Source: Mesostigma viride
Lineage: Eukaryota; Streptophyta; Mesostigmatophyceae; Mesostigmatales; Mesostigmataceae
Assembly: GCA_009746045.1 (NCBI GenBank)
Contig: RPFO01000079.1
Span: 1,717,285-1,781,284, forward strand
Direction: 5' to 3'
DNA: 64,000 nucleotides
Below the pieces are notes generated by a model. The model had not been told where the DNA came from. It worked only from the letters and a program-made list of their open reading frames with translations, and did no database searches. Below, piece by piece: positions 24,774-35,937 of the stretch (position 1 is the first letter of the stretch; each line of letters begins with the position of its first letter). Both the position numbers and the translations under genes were made by a program.

Positions 24774-27700
24774 ATGGCTGAAACTGTGGATGACTTCATG
24801 ATGCAGGAGCGTGATGATGTAGATGGCAGCGGGGAGGCAGAGGCGGAGGCATTTGCCCGCCAGTTCGACGAGACCGTGAACCGAGTCAGACAAGACACTC
24901 CGCTCTATCCTGGCTCGTCGGACTCAGCCGTAGTAACGTCATTGCGGCTGCTGGCTTTACTGGGGGAAAATGCGTGCACGAAGGCGTTTGGTGACCAGCT
25001 GATGCAATTCATATCGGAAATCTTGCCGGCAGGCAATTGTCTACCAGCCAGCATAAAGGAGGCCAAAAACCTCGTCAACTCGGTAGGGGTGGGGTACCGA
25101 GTCTATGACGCCTGCTGCTGCGACAAGTTTTTGTACAAGGACAAAGACCTGCAGAAATGTCCCAAGTGTGGCGAGACGCGGTATGAGAAGTACACTGACA
25201 GGAAGGGTGTGGAAAGAATGACAAACAAGCCACATCGTCAAGTCCGTCATTTCCCTCTCCAAAACCGTATCCGCAGCTGGCTGAGAATCCCTGCCATGTC
25301 CGCCGCTTTGCGGTATGCATCAGAGGCTGAGAACAAGGAGTCAGATGGCCCAACCCGGAAAGTGAATGGTGTAAAAGGTTCGTAAAGATACCAGGGTTTG
25401 GAAATCGCATTTGCTTTTAATTCATCTGCTGCTCGATTTCCCCCACGGCCTCCCTTTACAACGCCTTTGCTTTATTTTAGACTGATGGTTTCTTTGATTT
25501 TTCCTATGCCATTAGTCGGCCTGGGAACTAAATCTCTCCCACCTGTCGCACATGCGTGTTGTTGTATGCTGTGCCTTTGTATGAATGCCTGCAGACTGCC
25601 GTGCTGTTCAATTCGTGAAGGACAAATACCCTGAGTTCAGACGCGATCCCCGGAACTTGATGTTTGGGGTGTGCATTGATGGCATGAACCCTCGGAGCTT
25701 TAAGATGACTTACTCCTGCTGGGCCGCATTCGCGGCTTGTTACAACCTGCCTGAGGGTGCTTTTTCCAACAAGCATTTTTCACCACCAGTACTTTTGATC
25801 AGTGCTTGCAAGGGTCGTGCGCCATCGGACTTGCAGATTTTTCTCGAGTTGGTGGCCGATGACTTTGTGGGCATGTGGCGTGGGTTTCACGTCTGTGACA
25901 TCTTGGATGACAAAGGCACTTGTTTCAAGCCTGTTCGGGTCCAGTCGCTGCTTCTATGGGTTATTCACGACTACCCTGCCTTCGCCAAGGCACTGAATAT
26001 TCCGGATTCCGGGTATTTCGGTTGCACTCTCCATGGGCCTAGGTGGGAAGGGGTGTATTTCTCTCAAGGCAAAATTGTCTTTCTGCAAAATGACACTCTG
26101 CTAGAGAAGGATGACCCTGGCCGCCCCGCCGATGCCGGCGACGCCCCGCCTTTAATGGACCGTGACTTATACCTTGAGTACTGTGGCTTGAGAAAAGTCC
26201 AACCCGAGGTGTTTGACCGGCTGGAATACTGGCGTGAACTCCCCGTACGGCACCTAGTGGATGAATTCCACCTCATCCCGAACATATTGAAGCGCATGAT
26301 GGCGTGCACAAGGGGTAAGACCATAGATTTTTCTTTGTTTTTTCATTTTTTGCGTTTCTTTCTTTCCTTGTGTAGGGTACGTCAGAGATGTTGATTTTTT
26401 GTTTTTTCTGTGTGTGCTTTTTATTCCTTCTGCACTTGCAGGGAAAGCCGTTACCGCCGCAGTCCGAAAGCGGCTGAAAGCTTTGGGCTACAACCAGGAG
26501 CTATGGATAACAAAGACCAAGGTGGCGGTGGCGGCGGCGCGTGGCAATAAGCGCAAGATGACTACGAAGGACGTGAGGCATCACCCTCCCTGCCAGCTGA
26601 CGCCTGCAGAGAAAGAGGCCTGCACTGGTACGGATCATTTGCAAGATGTTTCTTGCGTTAGAAGAAGGCCAATTATGATTCTGATTCGCTGGGCTCCCTC
26701 TTTGCATTAAAAAAAAAAAATTGTTTTGCCCCTTAAAGCACTGATAACAAATAACTTAAACATGCGTAAACTGACATATCGCTTTCTTTGGTTATGTATG
26801 TACTATTTATTTGACTCTTGCTTGCAGCCGTGGAGGGTGCCATGTACAGCTGTCTACCAGACTACTGCAGCGGGGACTATCGCCGGTTCGCTGCGTCGGG
26901 CAAGGGCAGTGAATGCATGAAAACTACCGACAAGATCAAATACATGTGCTACCTACTGGCTGTGGTGCTCCGAGGGCGGCTGCACGTGGACGCCCGATCT
27001 GCCTTCTTGCTTATGGCTGCTGCCTGCAACTGCATTTTTTCGTGTAGGGTGCTCACCCAGGAACAGCTGGCTCACGTGGGCCGTTTGATGGTGCGTGCAG
27101 TTGTTGCACTCGAGCGGGTTATGCCAGCTTCGGAGATGTCGCGCTCTGTTCACGCGGCAGTCCACCTTAGTGAGCAGATCCAGTGGGCTGGTCTCCCTGA
27201 GGGCCGCTCCATGGCGTGGGGTGAAAGGCAGATGGCACAGTGTACCGATGGAGCGTTATCAAACGTGAACGTCGAGCACTCAATCGCCGAGTTTTTCGTG
27301 AGCCAGGAAGCGTTGCGGATCCTGCTGCATTTTGCCGATGACACCTGCATTGTAAGTTCGCTGCTGTAGTCTATGTTTTTGTACATTACATGTCCATGTT
27401 TTTTGGATTGTATTTTTTGCCACATTAATGTAATGCACATGTCCCAGCCTGATTTTACGTCTTCTTTTCTTTGCCTCACACTAATCCAGCCAAGAGACGC
27501 CGTACACTGCTGGGACATACTGAACAACGACCTGTCCAAAGAGGTCATGCTGAGCAAACGCCTTCGCCCTGACAGCCACCGCTTCACTGCATCCGAGCTG
27601 GAAGAAGTACGCGGCCTGTTGATAAGGGATGCGCTGGCACGTGCTGTGTACACTGACGGTCATGGGGACCAAGATTACTGGTGAGTGCTTGTATCACTTT

Positions 27701-29073
27701 TAGGCATGACAAGGTCGTCCTTGCTCTCCTTTGGAGTTTGTGCATGGCAATATTGAAGCAAGGGCAGCATATTTACGTGGCATTGATTAGCATGCAGAGT
27801 GAGCATGATTGGCAGGTGCTTAACTGGTGCATGAGGGTGTATACCACAATCAGCAGCATGATTAGCATTTGCATCTGCATTAACATTTGCAGCAGAGAAG
27901 GTAGTAGTAGCAAGTCTCGCAACTTGAATTGATATATATTGATCCAACTTCTCGGATATGGAGTGTTACCCCGCTGTTTGGATTTTCTTGTGCAGGCGAC
28001 CACTGTGCGCCGACATCGCCTGGCTGCTGTGGTGGATCGGGCAGAACATCAAGCCGTTAGTGCCTGACTTGATCAAAGCAGCGGCATTCGGCATCCAGGC
28101 ACTAGCTGATGAACATGACACGGTCCAGGCGTACGGCGTGAACTATAGGACAGAGCGTGCTGACGAAGCGACCAAGCGCCACCAGAACTCAGGCGTTGCG
28201 GTCCATGACGGTAGTGGTGGGGTGCAGTATGGGTATGTTACTCACATTCTGCACACGACACTGCAAAAGCCGGTGGGGACATGGAGAAGGCAGATACTTT
28301 TTAAAGTCAGTCTTTTTCACTCTTCACACGTGGTGGACCGTCCCATGGAGTACTTGACAACAGTTACCAGTGTCGACGCCCCACGGCATGCTAGAATAGT
28401 CTTACCTAGCAGTGTTAGCTCGGTAGGGTATGTACTGGACCCAGCCTATGCGCCTGAGATGGCGATAGTCCATATGAAGCTGCCATGGCATTTGTCGGCA
28501 GCGGATGGGAGCACATCATACAATGAACTCACTCGCGCCTTGAAGCTTCCATGGGAGGGCACTCGAGTGTTTGCTGATCTTGTCCCTGAGCCTGTCGCCC
28601 GTCCTCGTCCACGGCTTGATGTGCCACTGGAAGAACTGAAAGAACGCAAGAAGAAGGCTTCCAAGAGCAAGAAGAAGGCTGCCTCAGCAGATGATGCTGC
28701 CAGTGGCAGCATTGGTTGCAATGGCAGCGAGGATGGCATGCCTGCACCGAGGAAGAGAAGGGGTAAGCAGCCTGCAGCAGAAACTGATTCCTCCATCTGC
28801 AGCGGCAGTGATAATGGTAGCCAAGAGGATGTGGCTCCACCTAGCAGCGACAGTGATGACCCATGCAGCTACGAAGCGTCTAAACCTGCACGGGGGACGC
28901 GTGGACGGAGGGGGAGAGGAAGGAGGCAGCCTGCAGCAGAAAATGCTGCTGATTCTGCCCGTGGTGACGATGGCCGCGAGTATGCGGCTGAACCTAGGCG
29001 GGGGAAGGGGGGCAGAAGGGGAGAGGAGGTAGGCAGCCTGCAGCAGAAAATGCTGCTGATTCTGCCGTGGTGA
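24774..29073 (+). CDS. TNP2-type CACTA transposase, six exons
   Basis: Exons 24774-25368, 25595-26314, 26442-26627, 26828-27351, 27490-27680 and 27996-29073 all join in phase at GT-AG borders and give 1097 residues. Exon 1 has a zinc-ribbon CPKCGETRYEKY. Exon 2 has the TNP2 core: DPRNLMFGVCIDGMNPRS, YSCWAAFAACYNLPEG, the WVIHDYPAFAKALNIPDSGYFGC region and LHGPRW. Exon 4 has VNVEHSIAEFF. The last exon contains a DUF4216-like YGYVTHILHTT region and then a Lys/Glu/Ser-rich repetitive tail (KKKASKSKKKAAS). This is the enzyme that cuts and pastes the element. The tail repeat unit at about 28930-28985 is repeated at 29038-29090 with one C missing, which brings an early stop at 29071. Without that loss the frame would run to a TGA at 29259-29261. 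Confidence 0.85.
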
Positions 29074-29369
29074 CGATGGCCGCGAGTATGCGGCTGAACC
29101 TACGCGGGGGAAGCGGGGGCAGAGGGGGAGAGGGGGTAGGCAGCACAAGAATGTGGCTGCACCTAGCCCGGGCAACCTTGGACCAACGAGGAGAAGTGCA
29201 AGGGCGCATGGAAAAGTGAACTACGCTGAAGCAGATTGTAGCAACTCGTCTAGTGACTGAAATTGATGTTCTTATTAAACTTGAATAGCTGTACTCCAGC
29301 TGCACATTAAATTATTATAATTTGTAATCAAAGCGATTTTCGTGTTGCGTGATGAATGCGATTTCTCTT

Positions 29370-29733
29370 TGTGCATGAGGTTTCTCAGTTTTTCTCAGGC
29401 CTTAAGTTTCCCAGATTTTCTCAGTCTCAGATTTTCTCAGGCAGCAACCTGAGAAAAAACTGGGTGCCTGAGAAATTTTGCGCCTGAGAAAAAAAATTCT
29501 CAGGCCGGGCGACTTTCTCAGGCTGATCTCAGTTTTTTCTCAGTTTTCTCAGTTTTCTCAGGTGATTTTCTCAGTTTTCCTGAGAAAACTGAGATTTTTC
29601 TCAGTTGATCTCAGGAAATCTCAGGAAATCTCAGGAAATCTCAGGAAATCTCAGGAAATCTCAGGCAGCCTTCCTGAGAAAACTGAGAAAACTGAGAAAA
29701 ACTGAGAAAAATCTCAGATCTGAGTTCCTAGTG
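29370..29733. repeat. Right subterminal repeats and terminus of the CACTA element
   Basis: Many copies of GGAAATCTCAG in tandem (about 29607-29666), with CTCAGTTTTCTCAG and CTGAGAAAACTGAG motifs, mirror the left end. The terminus is GAGTTCCTAGTG. Confidence 0.85.
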
Positions 29734-30687
29734 CAACAGGATAACGCCACGTGGCACCTCATAGCCCTGTCACCGCCTGTTAGGGTGTGTGGCAGGGCTT
29801 TGTTGCTTTAGGCCAGCCAATAGGATAGTGACACGTGGCACTACAGCAGGGATGGGCTGGCGCCCCCTCGGCTCACCCCTCCACAGGCCCGGGCCAGGGT
29901 GTGCCGGGACGCAGGTGTGCATCAGACGGCTCCGACGGCGGCGTCCCTGGTTCTGCTGACGTCACTCCTGGCTTGCTGACGTCAGCGGACTCGCCCCCAA
30001 GCATCACCCTCCCCCCGCGGACCGCCCACTTGGCCGCGGGCAGCCACCAGCGCAGACCGGACCACCACCCCCCGTCCATCACCGTTTACATGGTGGCGGA
30101 GACAATTTCCCGGCCCCTCTTAACGCGCGCTCGGCTTGGATAGCCTTCTCCACCCCAAAAAAGAGAAGCCTATCCAACACAACCCCCGCCAACCGCGGCC
30201 CGGCCATCCGTCGCCCAGAAAAAAAAGAGAAGCCTATCCAAACTCGACCCCTGCCGAACCCTGCTCGAGGGTCGAATAAATTTAAGAGGCCCTCTCCCGG
30301 GGTTCTCGAGGGTTGGTCGTGGATAGGCTTCTCTTGGATAGGCTTCTTTTTCGCCCTCGGCCCAAACTATTACTCCCCCCAGGCATGCATACCCTACCTG
30401 CATATATGCCCAAGGGAAAATTTTTCCATAGCCCATATTATTGTTGGCCTTTACCCCCAAAAAAGAAGACTATCCAAGAGAAGCCTATCCAAACTGGGAG
30501 GGTGGGAATGTCTGGAGAGGGGTCGAATAAATTTAAGAGGCCCCGAGAAGAGATTCCCGAGCAATGTTGTTGGATAGGCTTCTCCCCGACAAAAAAACTG
30601 GCGGGGGGCGGGAATCCCGTTTCGAGCAAGATCGTGGATAGGCTTCTATTTTTTGGGCAGGAGAAGAACATCCAAGCTCTCCCGGGG

Positions 30688-31173
30688 TTAGCACCTGGCG
30701 AACCCGAAGCTGAAGAACTTCTTGGCCTTGCACCGCGCGCTCTTCTTCTCCTTGAACGCCTGCATCAGCGCGCCCGCCGGCGTGTGCCCGACCACCGCCT
30801 TGGTGATCTTGCCGCCAGCCTTGCTGACCTTGTCGCCCAGCTTGTTGGGGAACAGGCCGAACCCGTTCAGGATGCCGCCCAGCGTGGACACCGGGTTGAC
30901 CATGTCCACCACCAGGTTCTGCACGCTGTTGACCACGTGCGCGCCGCTCTTCGTCTCTATCCCTAGCGCGTTGAGGATGGGCCGTTCCTTGCTCGCGTGT
31001 ACCGTCGCGGGGGCCGCGGCCGTGCTACCTGGCGCGGGGTTCGGGGTGGCGCTATCGGCTACGGCTTCTACCGCGGGGGCCGCGGGGGTGCTAGCTGACT
31101 CGGGGACGCCGCTAGAGAAACGCAGCATGATGGTGGCGAACATGAGGATTACCAAGAACAAGAGCAGCCACAT
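30688..31173 (-). CDS. Mirror copy of the membrane-anchored Ala/Pro-rich protein
   Basis: 161 residues, identical to the product of 17160-17645 except Leu to Ser near residue 25. The frame is intact with the same hydrophobic start and Cys-containing tail. It lies inside the right palindrome arm, with its TACTTAATA motif preserved upstream (minus strand). Confidence 0.65.
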   Translation of the reverse strand: MWLLLFLVILMFATIMLRFSSGVPESASTPAAPAVEAVADSATPNPAPGSTAAAPATVHASKERPILNALGIETKSGAHVVNSVQNLVVDMVNPVSTLGGILNGFGLFPNKLGDKVSKAGGKITKAVVGHTPAGALMQAFKEKKSARCKAKKFFSFGFARC

Positions 31174-31202
31174 TCGTTTATTAAGTACGGTTTGATAATT
31201 AC

Positions 31203-31562
31203 TCAGCCCGCGCTCGGCCCCGCACCGGGGAGCCCCCTGATGGCCGCCACGGTGGGCGTGAAGTCCAGCGTGACGGGGCGGTACAACCGCCTTACCAGGA
31301 AGTACGCCGCCATCGCCAGGGTAGCGGCCGCCAGCACGTTGGCTCGGAAGGCTATCTCCAGACTCGCCGGCAGGTCGTACCTGCCACTCTCCTTGTCCTT
31401 GGGCACCCCGTACGTCAAGAACCAGCCGACGGGGGAGTGCCTCACGACGTACGCGAGGAACCGCAGAACCGGGCCAGGGGGCTTCGGGGGCTCGCGTTTG
31501 GGGGGGGTCCAGTTGGGGTCCTTCTGTGGGGGGCGGTAGGCGGGGTCCTTCGGCGGGTCCAT
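31203..31562 (-). CDS. Mirror copy of the Pro-rich membrane protein
   Basis: 119 residues. Compared with 16763-17134, the last few residues differ: a small deletion replaces the end of the gene so that the protein stops four residues earlier (GPSAG instead of GPSAVKAKQ). The transmembrane helix is kept. Confidence 0.6.
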   Translation of the reverse strand: MDPPKDPAYRPPQKDPNWTPPKREPPKPPGPVLRFLAYVVRHSPVGWFLTYGVPKDKESGRYDLPASLEIAFRANVLAAATLAMAAYFLVRRLYRPVTLDFTPTVAAIRGLPGAGPSAG

Positions 31563-31592
31563 GCTTTACAGTAGTGTGCCAGAATTAATATG

Positions 31593-32145
31593 TCACTCGG
31601 CCAGCCCCGTGCGCTTCAACCAGCGGGGGCTGCGATCGCACAGGCGGCAGCCGGAGAAGCAATAAGACACCCCCTGCAGGCCCATGGCCAGGGACACGGC
31701 CACAGCGTGGTACTCCGAGCGCCCGGACAGCTGGGTCAGGGCCCTGCAGTCCATCCCGTTGAGCAAGTCTCCGAAGGCCCTCCACTGAGGTCATCCTGCT
31801 GTACTCCCCCAGCTCGGGAGTGCCCACCAGGCTGTCCGACAGGGGGGGCGGCTCGGAATCATCTGGGGGGGAGTTTTCGGACACTGGCACAGAGGACTTC
31901 CAAGACTTTTCGAGGTGCCCCAGGCCAGGGGTGGAGAACAGGGCCCTGGTCACGGTGGGGGGCTCCTGCTTCTTTCTCTTGCGGATGATGTTGGGCAGCT
32001 GGAAGGGCCTCACCCTCTTGTTCCCGCACTCCCCCACGGAGACAGTCGCCAATTTTTCGCGGATGAAACGGTAGTCGTTCGCCGTGAACATGGTGGTTTC
32101 GGGCGAAGTCTCCCTCATCACGGAGCGGATTACCTTGCCAGCCAT
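31593..32145 (-). pseudogene. Frameshifted mirror copy of the Cys-cluster protein
   Basis: The first ~118 residues match the product of 16181-16732. A 4-bp insertion (TCAG after GATGACC on this strand, near 31787) then shifts the frame, so the C-terminal domain and Cys cluster are lost and replaced by unrelated residues. This shows that the right arm is drifting while the left copy stays open. Confidence 0.8.
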
Positions 32146-32512
32146 GGTTCTGGTCGCGAGAACTGGTGGGACGCCCGCCCTCGTCCAATATCACGTGCTC
32201 GGGGGGTCCAGTTGGCGCGAAATATCAGGATCTCCGAGATCTCCTAGTCAGCAATCCCGAATATCCGAAGCCTCGTCAGCAGTGCACCGGTGTACGGACG
32301 GTCCTGCTGGCGCCGCGCCGGGGTCAGTGCGAAATTCGGGGTTCGACGGTGGGCCCATACAAAATTGCATAGGCTGGGTCGGGCCGGGCCGGGGGCGGAT
32401 GCCAGCTGTCAGAGTTTGAAAAACGGGTCGAATCCGGGCCGACGAGGGGTCGGTTGGCCCGGACCTAGCAAGGCACTACCCGAGCCACGTTTTGTGGAGC
32501 TCAGACACAAGT

Positions 32513-33103
32513 TGTTGGGTATTTGAGTTACTGGCAATTCGAGATGAGACAAAATAAGGACACACTTGCTAGCCTGTGACAGTGGTCCCTTACTACAGTT
32601 CTTTTATTTAGTGAACATTTGTTCTGGCTTGCTTGAGTTTGTTTTCCGGCCTGTGTGCCGAGTAAGGGGGGTGTCAGAAGTATCGACACACCTGCCTGAA
32701 ACTAGTACTTATAGTTTAGTGCTAGCTATGGACTGCATGGACGGGCATGTGCCGCATGTTTAAGTTCTGTTCCATAAGTGACCCAGTCATTCTGTGACTG
32801 ACCTTGAACTTTGGTTGTGAATGGTTGGCTTGAGATCACGTTATGATTTTAACTGCCACACAGTCAGAAAAGACCCAGTTTGGTGTGGCCACGTTGTAGG
32901 TAGATCATAACTGCTACCCAGTAGCTGAGCATGGAATTGTTTAAAAGGCGAAGCTACGCACCTTGTTTGCTCTCTCAGTACCTCACACCTCACACACTCC
33001 TGTGGTGGAACTAGCAGCCGGCCAGCTGCCGACTGAGACTTATTTTTATCTGAGTGAAATAAAGTAAAACTTTGTGGCAAACATTGTTTTCTCACTCCTA
33101 ACA
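32513..33103 (+). mobile_element. Probable solo LTR
   Basis: The segment begins TGTTGGG and ends CCTAACA, near-perfect inverted ends of a long terminal repeat. It has a TATA-like TTTAAAAGG near 32940 and AATAAAGT about 45 bp before the end, in the order promoter, start, polyadenylation signal. The flanking 5-bp sequences (CAAGT and CGCAG) do not match and no second copy lies in the window, so it is a solo or recombined LTR. It starts only 45 bp after the end of the viral palindrome. Confidence 0.45.
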
Positions 33104-33153
33104 CGCAGTCCCAGCCTTGCGCATCCCAGCCTTGCGCATCGTCTGTTCGGAAC

Positions 33154-33648
33154 GACCCCTTCTGAAAAAACCTACCCCGACTAAACTACCCCGACTAAAT
33201 TAGTCGGGGGTTTTGTCGGGGTACACCGGTCGAAACGGCACGTTTCGCCCCTTCTGAAAACACGGACACGGGTCGGACGGCAGCAGGTAGCATATGCACT
33301 CTGAGACCGCGTAAGTGGCCTCTGACGCCACTGGACGTATACATCAAAGAGACAACCAGTATACATGTATATTTGACCAATGACTAGAGTATTTTTCAGT
33401 TCAGTTCAGTTCAGACCAGCAGAGTTGCGTAGTGGTGCGCAAATTGGTACAGACGCCAGCAGGTCCCGAGGCGCACCCCGACGAAATTCAGTTAGTCGGA
33501 CCCCGACTAATCTACCCCAACTATTTTCCGACTAACGCGAAAATAGTCGGGGTAGATTAGTCGTGGTCCGACTAATTTCCCCAAAACGCGCCGCGCCAGG
33601 AATTTAGTCGGGGTAAATAGTCGGGGTTGGCGGTCTTCAGAAGGGGTC
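33154..33648. mobile_element. MITE-like element with GACCCCTTCTGAA ends
   Basis: The inverted ends GACCCCTTCTGAA and TTCAGAAGGGGTC bound a ~495-bp non-coding segment rich in TAGTCGGGGTA and its complement. Hairpins form at both ends (ACTAAATTAGT at the left, ACTAACGCG-type at the right). No clear target duplication is seen. A second partial end (CCCCTTCTGAAAACACGG) lies inside at 33250, suggesting a nested or rearranged copy. Confidence 0.5.
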
Positions 33649-34345
33649 TAGTGTCTGTTGTTTACAAAAACTCGTCCACGCAAGGAAACTGGGCCTCGGA
33701 GATCGACCCCAAAATTAAATTTGACTAGCGCAATCGACAGATCTCTCCAAGGGAACTCCAAATCTGCCCTCGGGTAGTTGAAAGTCCTTTTCCGACCAGG
33801 TGATAGACTTGTTACGAGACTGGCAAAAATGGCTCTGACGTCATTCTCTTACGCCAAGTAAGCCAAAGTCGAGTATGGCAAGTACGAGGTAGGGTGGTCT
33901 GATCTCAAGTTTAAGTAGCGCAATCGATAGATCTCGGTGAGGGGAGTCAGGATCTGCCATGAAAAAGCCGAACCTTGGTCCAAAATGGAAGATTGGGGTC
34001 GAAATCGGTCGGAATCCGATACATTTTGGGCAAAAAAATAATTAATTCGCCAAAAGGTACCTTTCTGCTACCGTGGACCGGGTTCTCGCCAATAGCGTCA
34101 TTTTAGAAAACCGGAATTTTCCCATACACCAATATGCTCAAACGGTACAGTACAGTACAGTAGAGCTCGCGGAGCTGATCATTTTGCTCCCTAGGTCGAC
34201 CCCTATAACCCTTGGGACCTCAGGGTTTTGCTAGGTATACAGGCTGTAGCGCCTACTGTACGTGCTAGGTAGGTAGGGTCCAAGGGCCAACTTTTGGAAA
34301 ATTTCAGCGTATGTGTCTGATATTTTTGTTTCGGACACCCCCCCT
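33649..34345. other. Unique host-like sequence
   Basis: No gene or defined repeat is seen. Short direct repeats occur (GCGCAATCGAYAGATCTC at about 33728 and 33918). Confidence 0.4.
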
Positions 34346-35937
34346 GCTGAGAAGATCGAAAGTTTATAAGTTTCTTCACAGCATGGTATATGGGTTTGCA
34401 TACTTCTGACAAAGATATAGAGGTGTTCTGGCCGGTCAAAGTACAAGGGGTCAGGGTACTTTTTCACGTACAACGTGCATTCTGGAAAACGACGACCTGG
34501 CCATGGCGGCTTGCGCCCACGCATGGCATTTACGTTTTCGTTCGAATTTTCTGACCAAACTTAGAATATTGATTTTATACGTCCTAAATATCATACAGCC
34601 CAATTTTTGGTTCGCGGGAATGCCATTTGATAGGTGTCGGCAGCGTTCTTGCTGGAAAAAACTGCGATCAGGCCGGACGATAGAAACGTTGACAGCAATA
34701 CCTTTCCGGCGTATTTTAAAGGATATATCGGTTTCTTTGTACTTTTTATGATACATGATAGTCGTAAACGTGCAAGGGTGGCCAGAAATCGCCGAATCCA
34801 GCGACCATGCTGCACAACTTTGGTGTGCCGAAATGCGCCATTTTTGCGGCCACCGCCTGGGCCAAGGTAACGCCATCCATGCCTGGTAAAGCTTAATCAT
34901 CGTTTTCCTATCGATGTTTGACGTTTATATGTACGTTCTAGCTTGTGTAGCACATTCTTTTTGCATTATTCATGCTCTTTCTTGACCCTGGCCTGGCCCC
35001 TTTCTAAAACACCCTTCTTAGATGCTTCCCTCAGTCAGTTGACCTGCCGCAGGGTGATGGTGATAAGTTTTAGAGGCTGCATGGGTTTGAATACCTCCAT
35101 ATATGTTTGTTATACATTTCCCATACACATATTGCATGAGTGTGAGGCAGTTGGCTGGTCTCTAGCTGTGGCATCATCAAGCACGTAACTGGTGAGTAAA
35201 AGCTTCCCATTGACAGCATGTGCCACCAGGTGTGCTGGCCATCACCTGGCAAGCTATAGGAGCTTAGGCCTAGTTTATCCTTGCTAGGGCAGGCTGAAAT
35301 AGGCTCAACATCACTAGTTTGTTGGTGACTGCCTCCTAGAATGCATGCCTTGCGTAGGGTATCCGTACCACGTTACCTACGTGCATGGACAAGGTAGCAC
35401 CTGCACATAGGTGCCATGTAAGGGCAGTGTGATGATGCAGTTATGTTTCCCCATCATTGTGGAAGGGAAATGTATTGTTTGGCATGGTTGGTGGCCATAT
35501 TAGTAGGTAGTATGCCCACCCAGGTACCCCCTTGGTTGCTTTTTACCAACGGTACCCCTAAGGGCTGTACTGGGTGTAACTGCTGGTATACCCACCCAAA
35601 TGATGACCCCAATGGCTCAAACTGTTCAGCAACTAATTGTTTATCATCCCTGAAGTGGTAGGTGCCTAGGTCTTATAACATAATTCAAAATGCACATTCT
35701 ACCAAAAATGAAAACGCGCGTCTTGACCCCCCTGACTTTGACAGCAGTTATATATGGCCTACCCTGCATATATGTGAGGTTGTGATATACCAACCCGAAG
35801 GGCAACTCATGGACATGCTTGGCCCCCAAGGACAGCCATTGGATAATGGATATGGGTAGGTTGGATGGCATATGGTTTGCAAAATTGTGAAGATCCAGCC
35901 GATTTATCGGCAGGATCTCAGACCATTTAGGGGTTAA
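34346..35937. repeat. Left-truncated copy of a piggyBac-like TTAA element
   Basis: It is highly similar to 38583-40170, from GCTGAGAAGATCGAAAG to the right end CCATTTAGGGG followed by TTAA (35934-35937). The left end is replaced by unrelated sequence. A frame on the minus strand (about 34451-34900) is also open in the other copy but matches nothing I recognise. Confidence 0.6.

Larger units (their letters stand above)
19069..29733 (+). mobile_element. CACTA (EnSpm) DNA transposon, about 10.7 kb
   Basis: The element begins CACTAGGAACTC and ends GAGTTCCTAGTG, a perfect 12-bp terminal inverted repeat. It is flanked by CA at 19067-19068 and CA at 29734-29735. Removing the element and one CA rebuilds the right palindrome arm exactly (GCCAGCCA joined to ACAGG), which proves the insertion point. 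Subterminal regions at both ends are packed with CTGAGATTTCC or its complement, the typical transposase-binding arrays of this class. Inside lie a TNP2-type transposase gene on the plus strand, two genes on the minus strand, and a large minisatellite. All parts needed for an autonomous element are present, although the transposase 3' end may carry a one-base deletion. Confidence 0.93.
29736..32467. repeat. Distal part of right palindrome arm
   Basis: This is the reverse complement of 15858-18602 with a net 13-bp loss and a small number of substitutions. It ends at GGCCCGGACCTAG (32467), after which the sequence shares nothing with the left side. It marks the junction of viral DNA with host-like DNA. 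Confidence 0.9.

Noticed and set aside
24774..29073. Alternative reading as a KDZ-type or hAT transposase
   Set aside because: The terminal CACTA/TAGTG repeats, subterminal arrays, CPKCGxxRY and DPRNLxxGxxxDGxNP motifs fit TNP2 instead.
29478..29811. Small repetitive frames at the right CACTA end
   Set aside because: They translate the subterminal CTCAG repeats only.
1..32467. Poxvirus or animal-virus origin of the viral block
   Set aside because: The hairpin-like end recalls poxviruses, but no pox-type gene is seen and the flanking genome is green-algal in character; an algal giant virus is the simpler reading.
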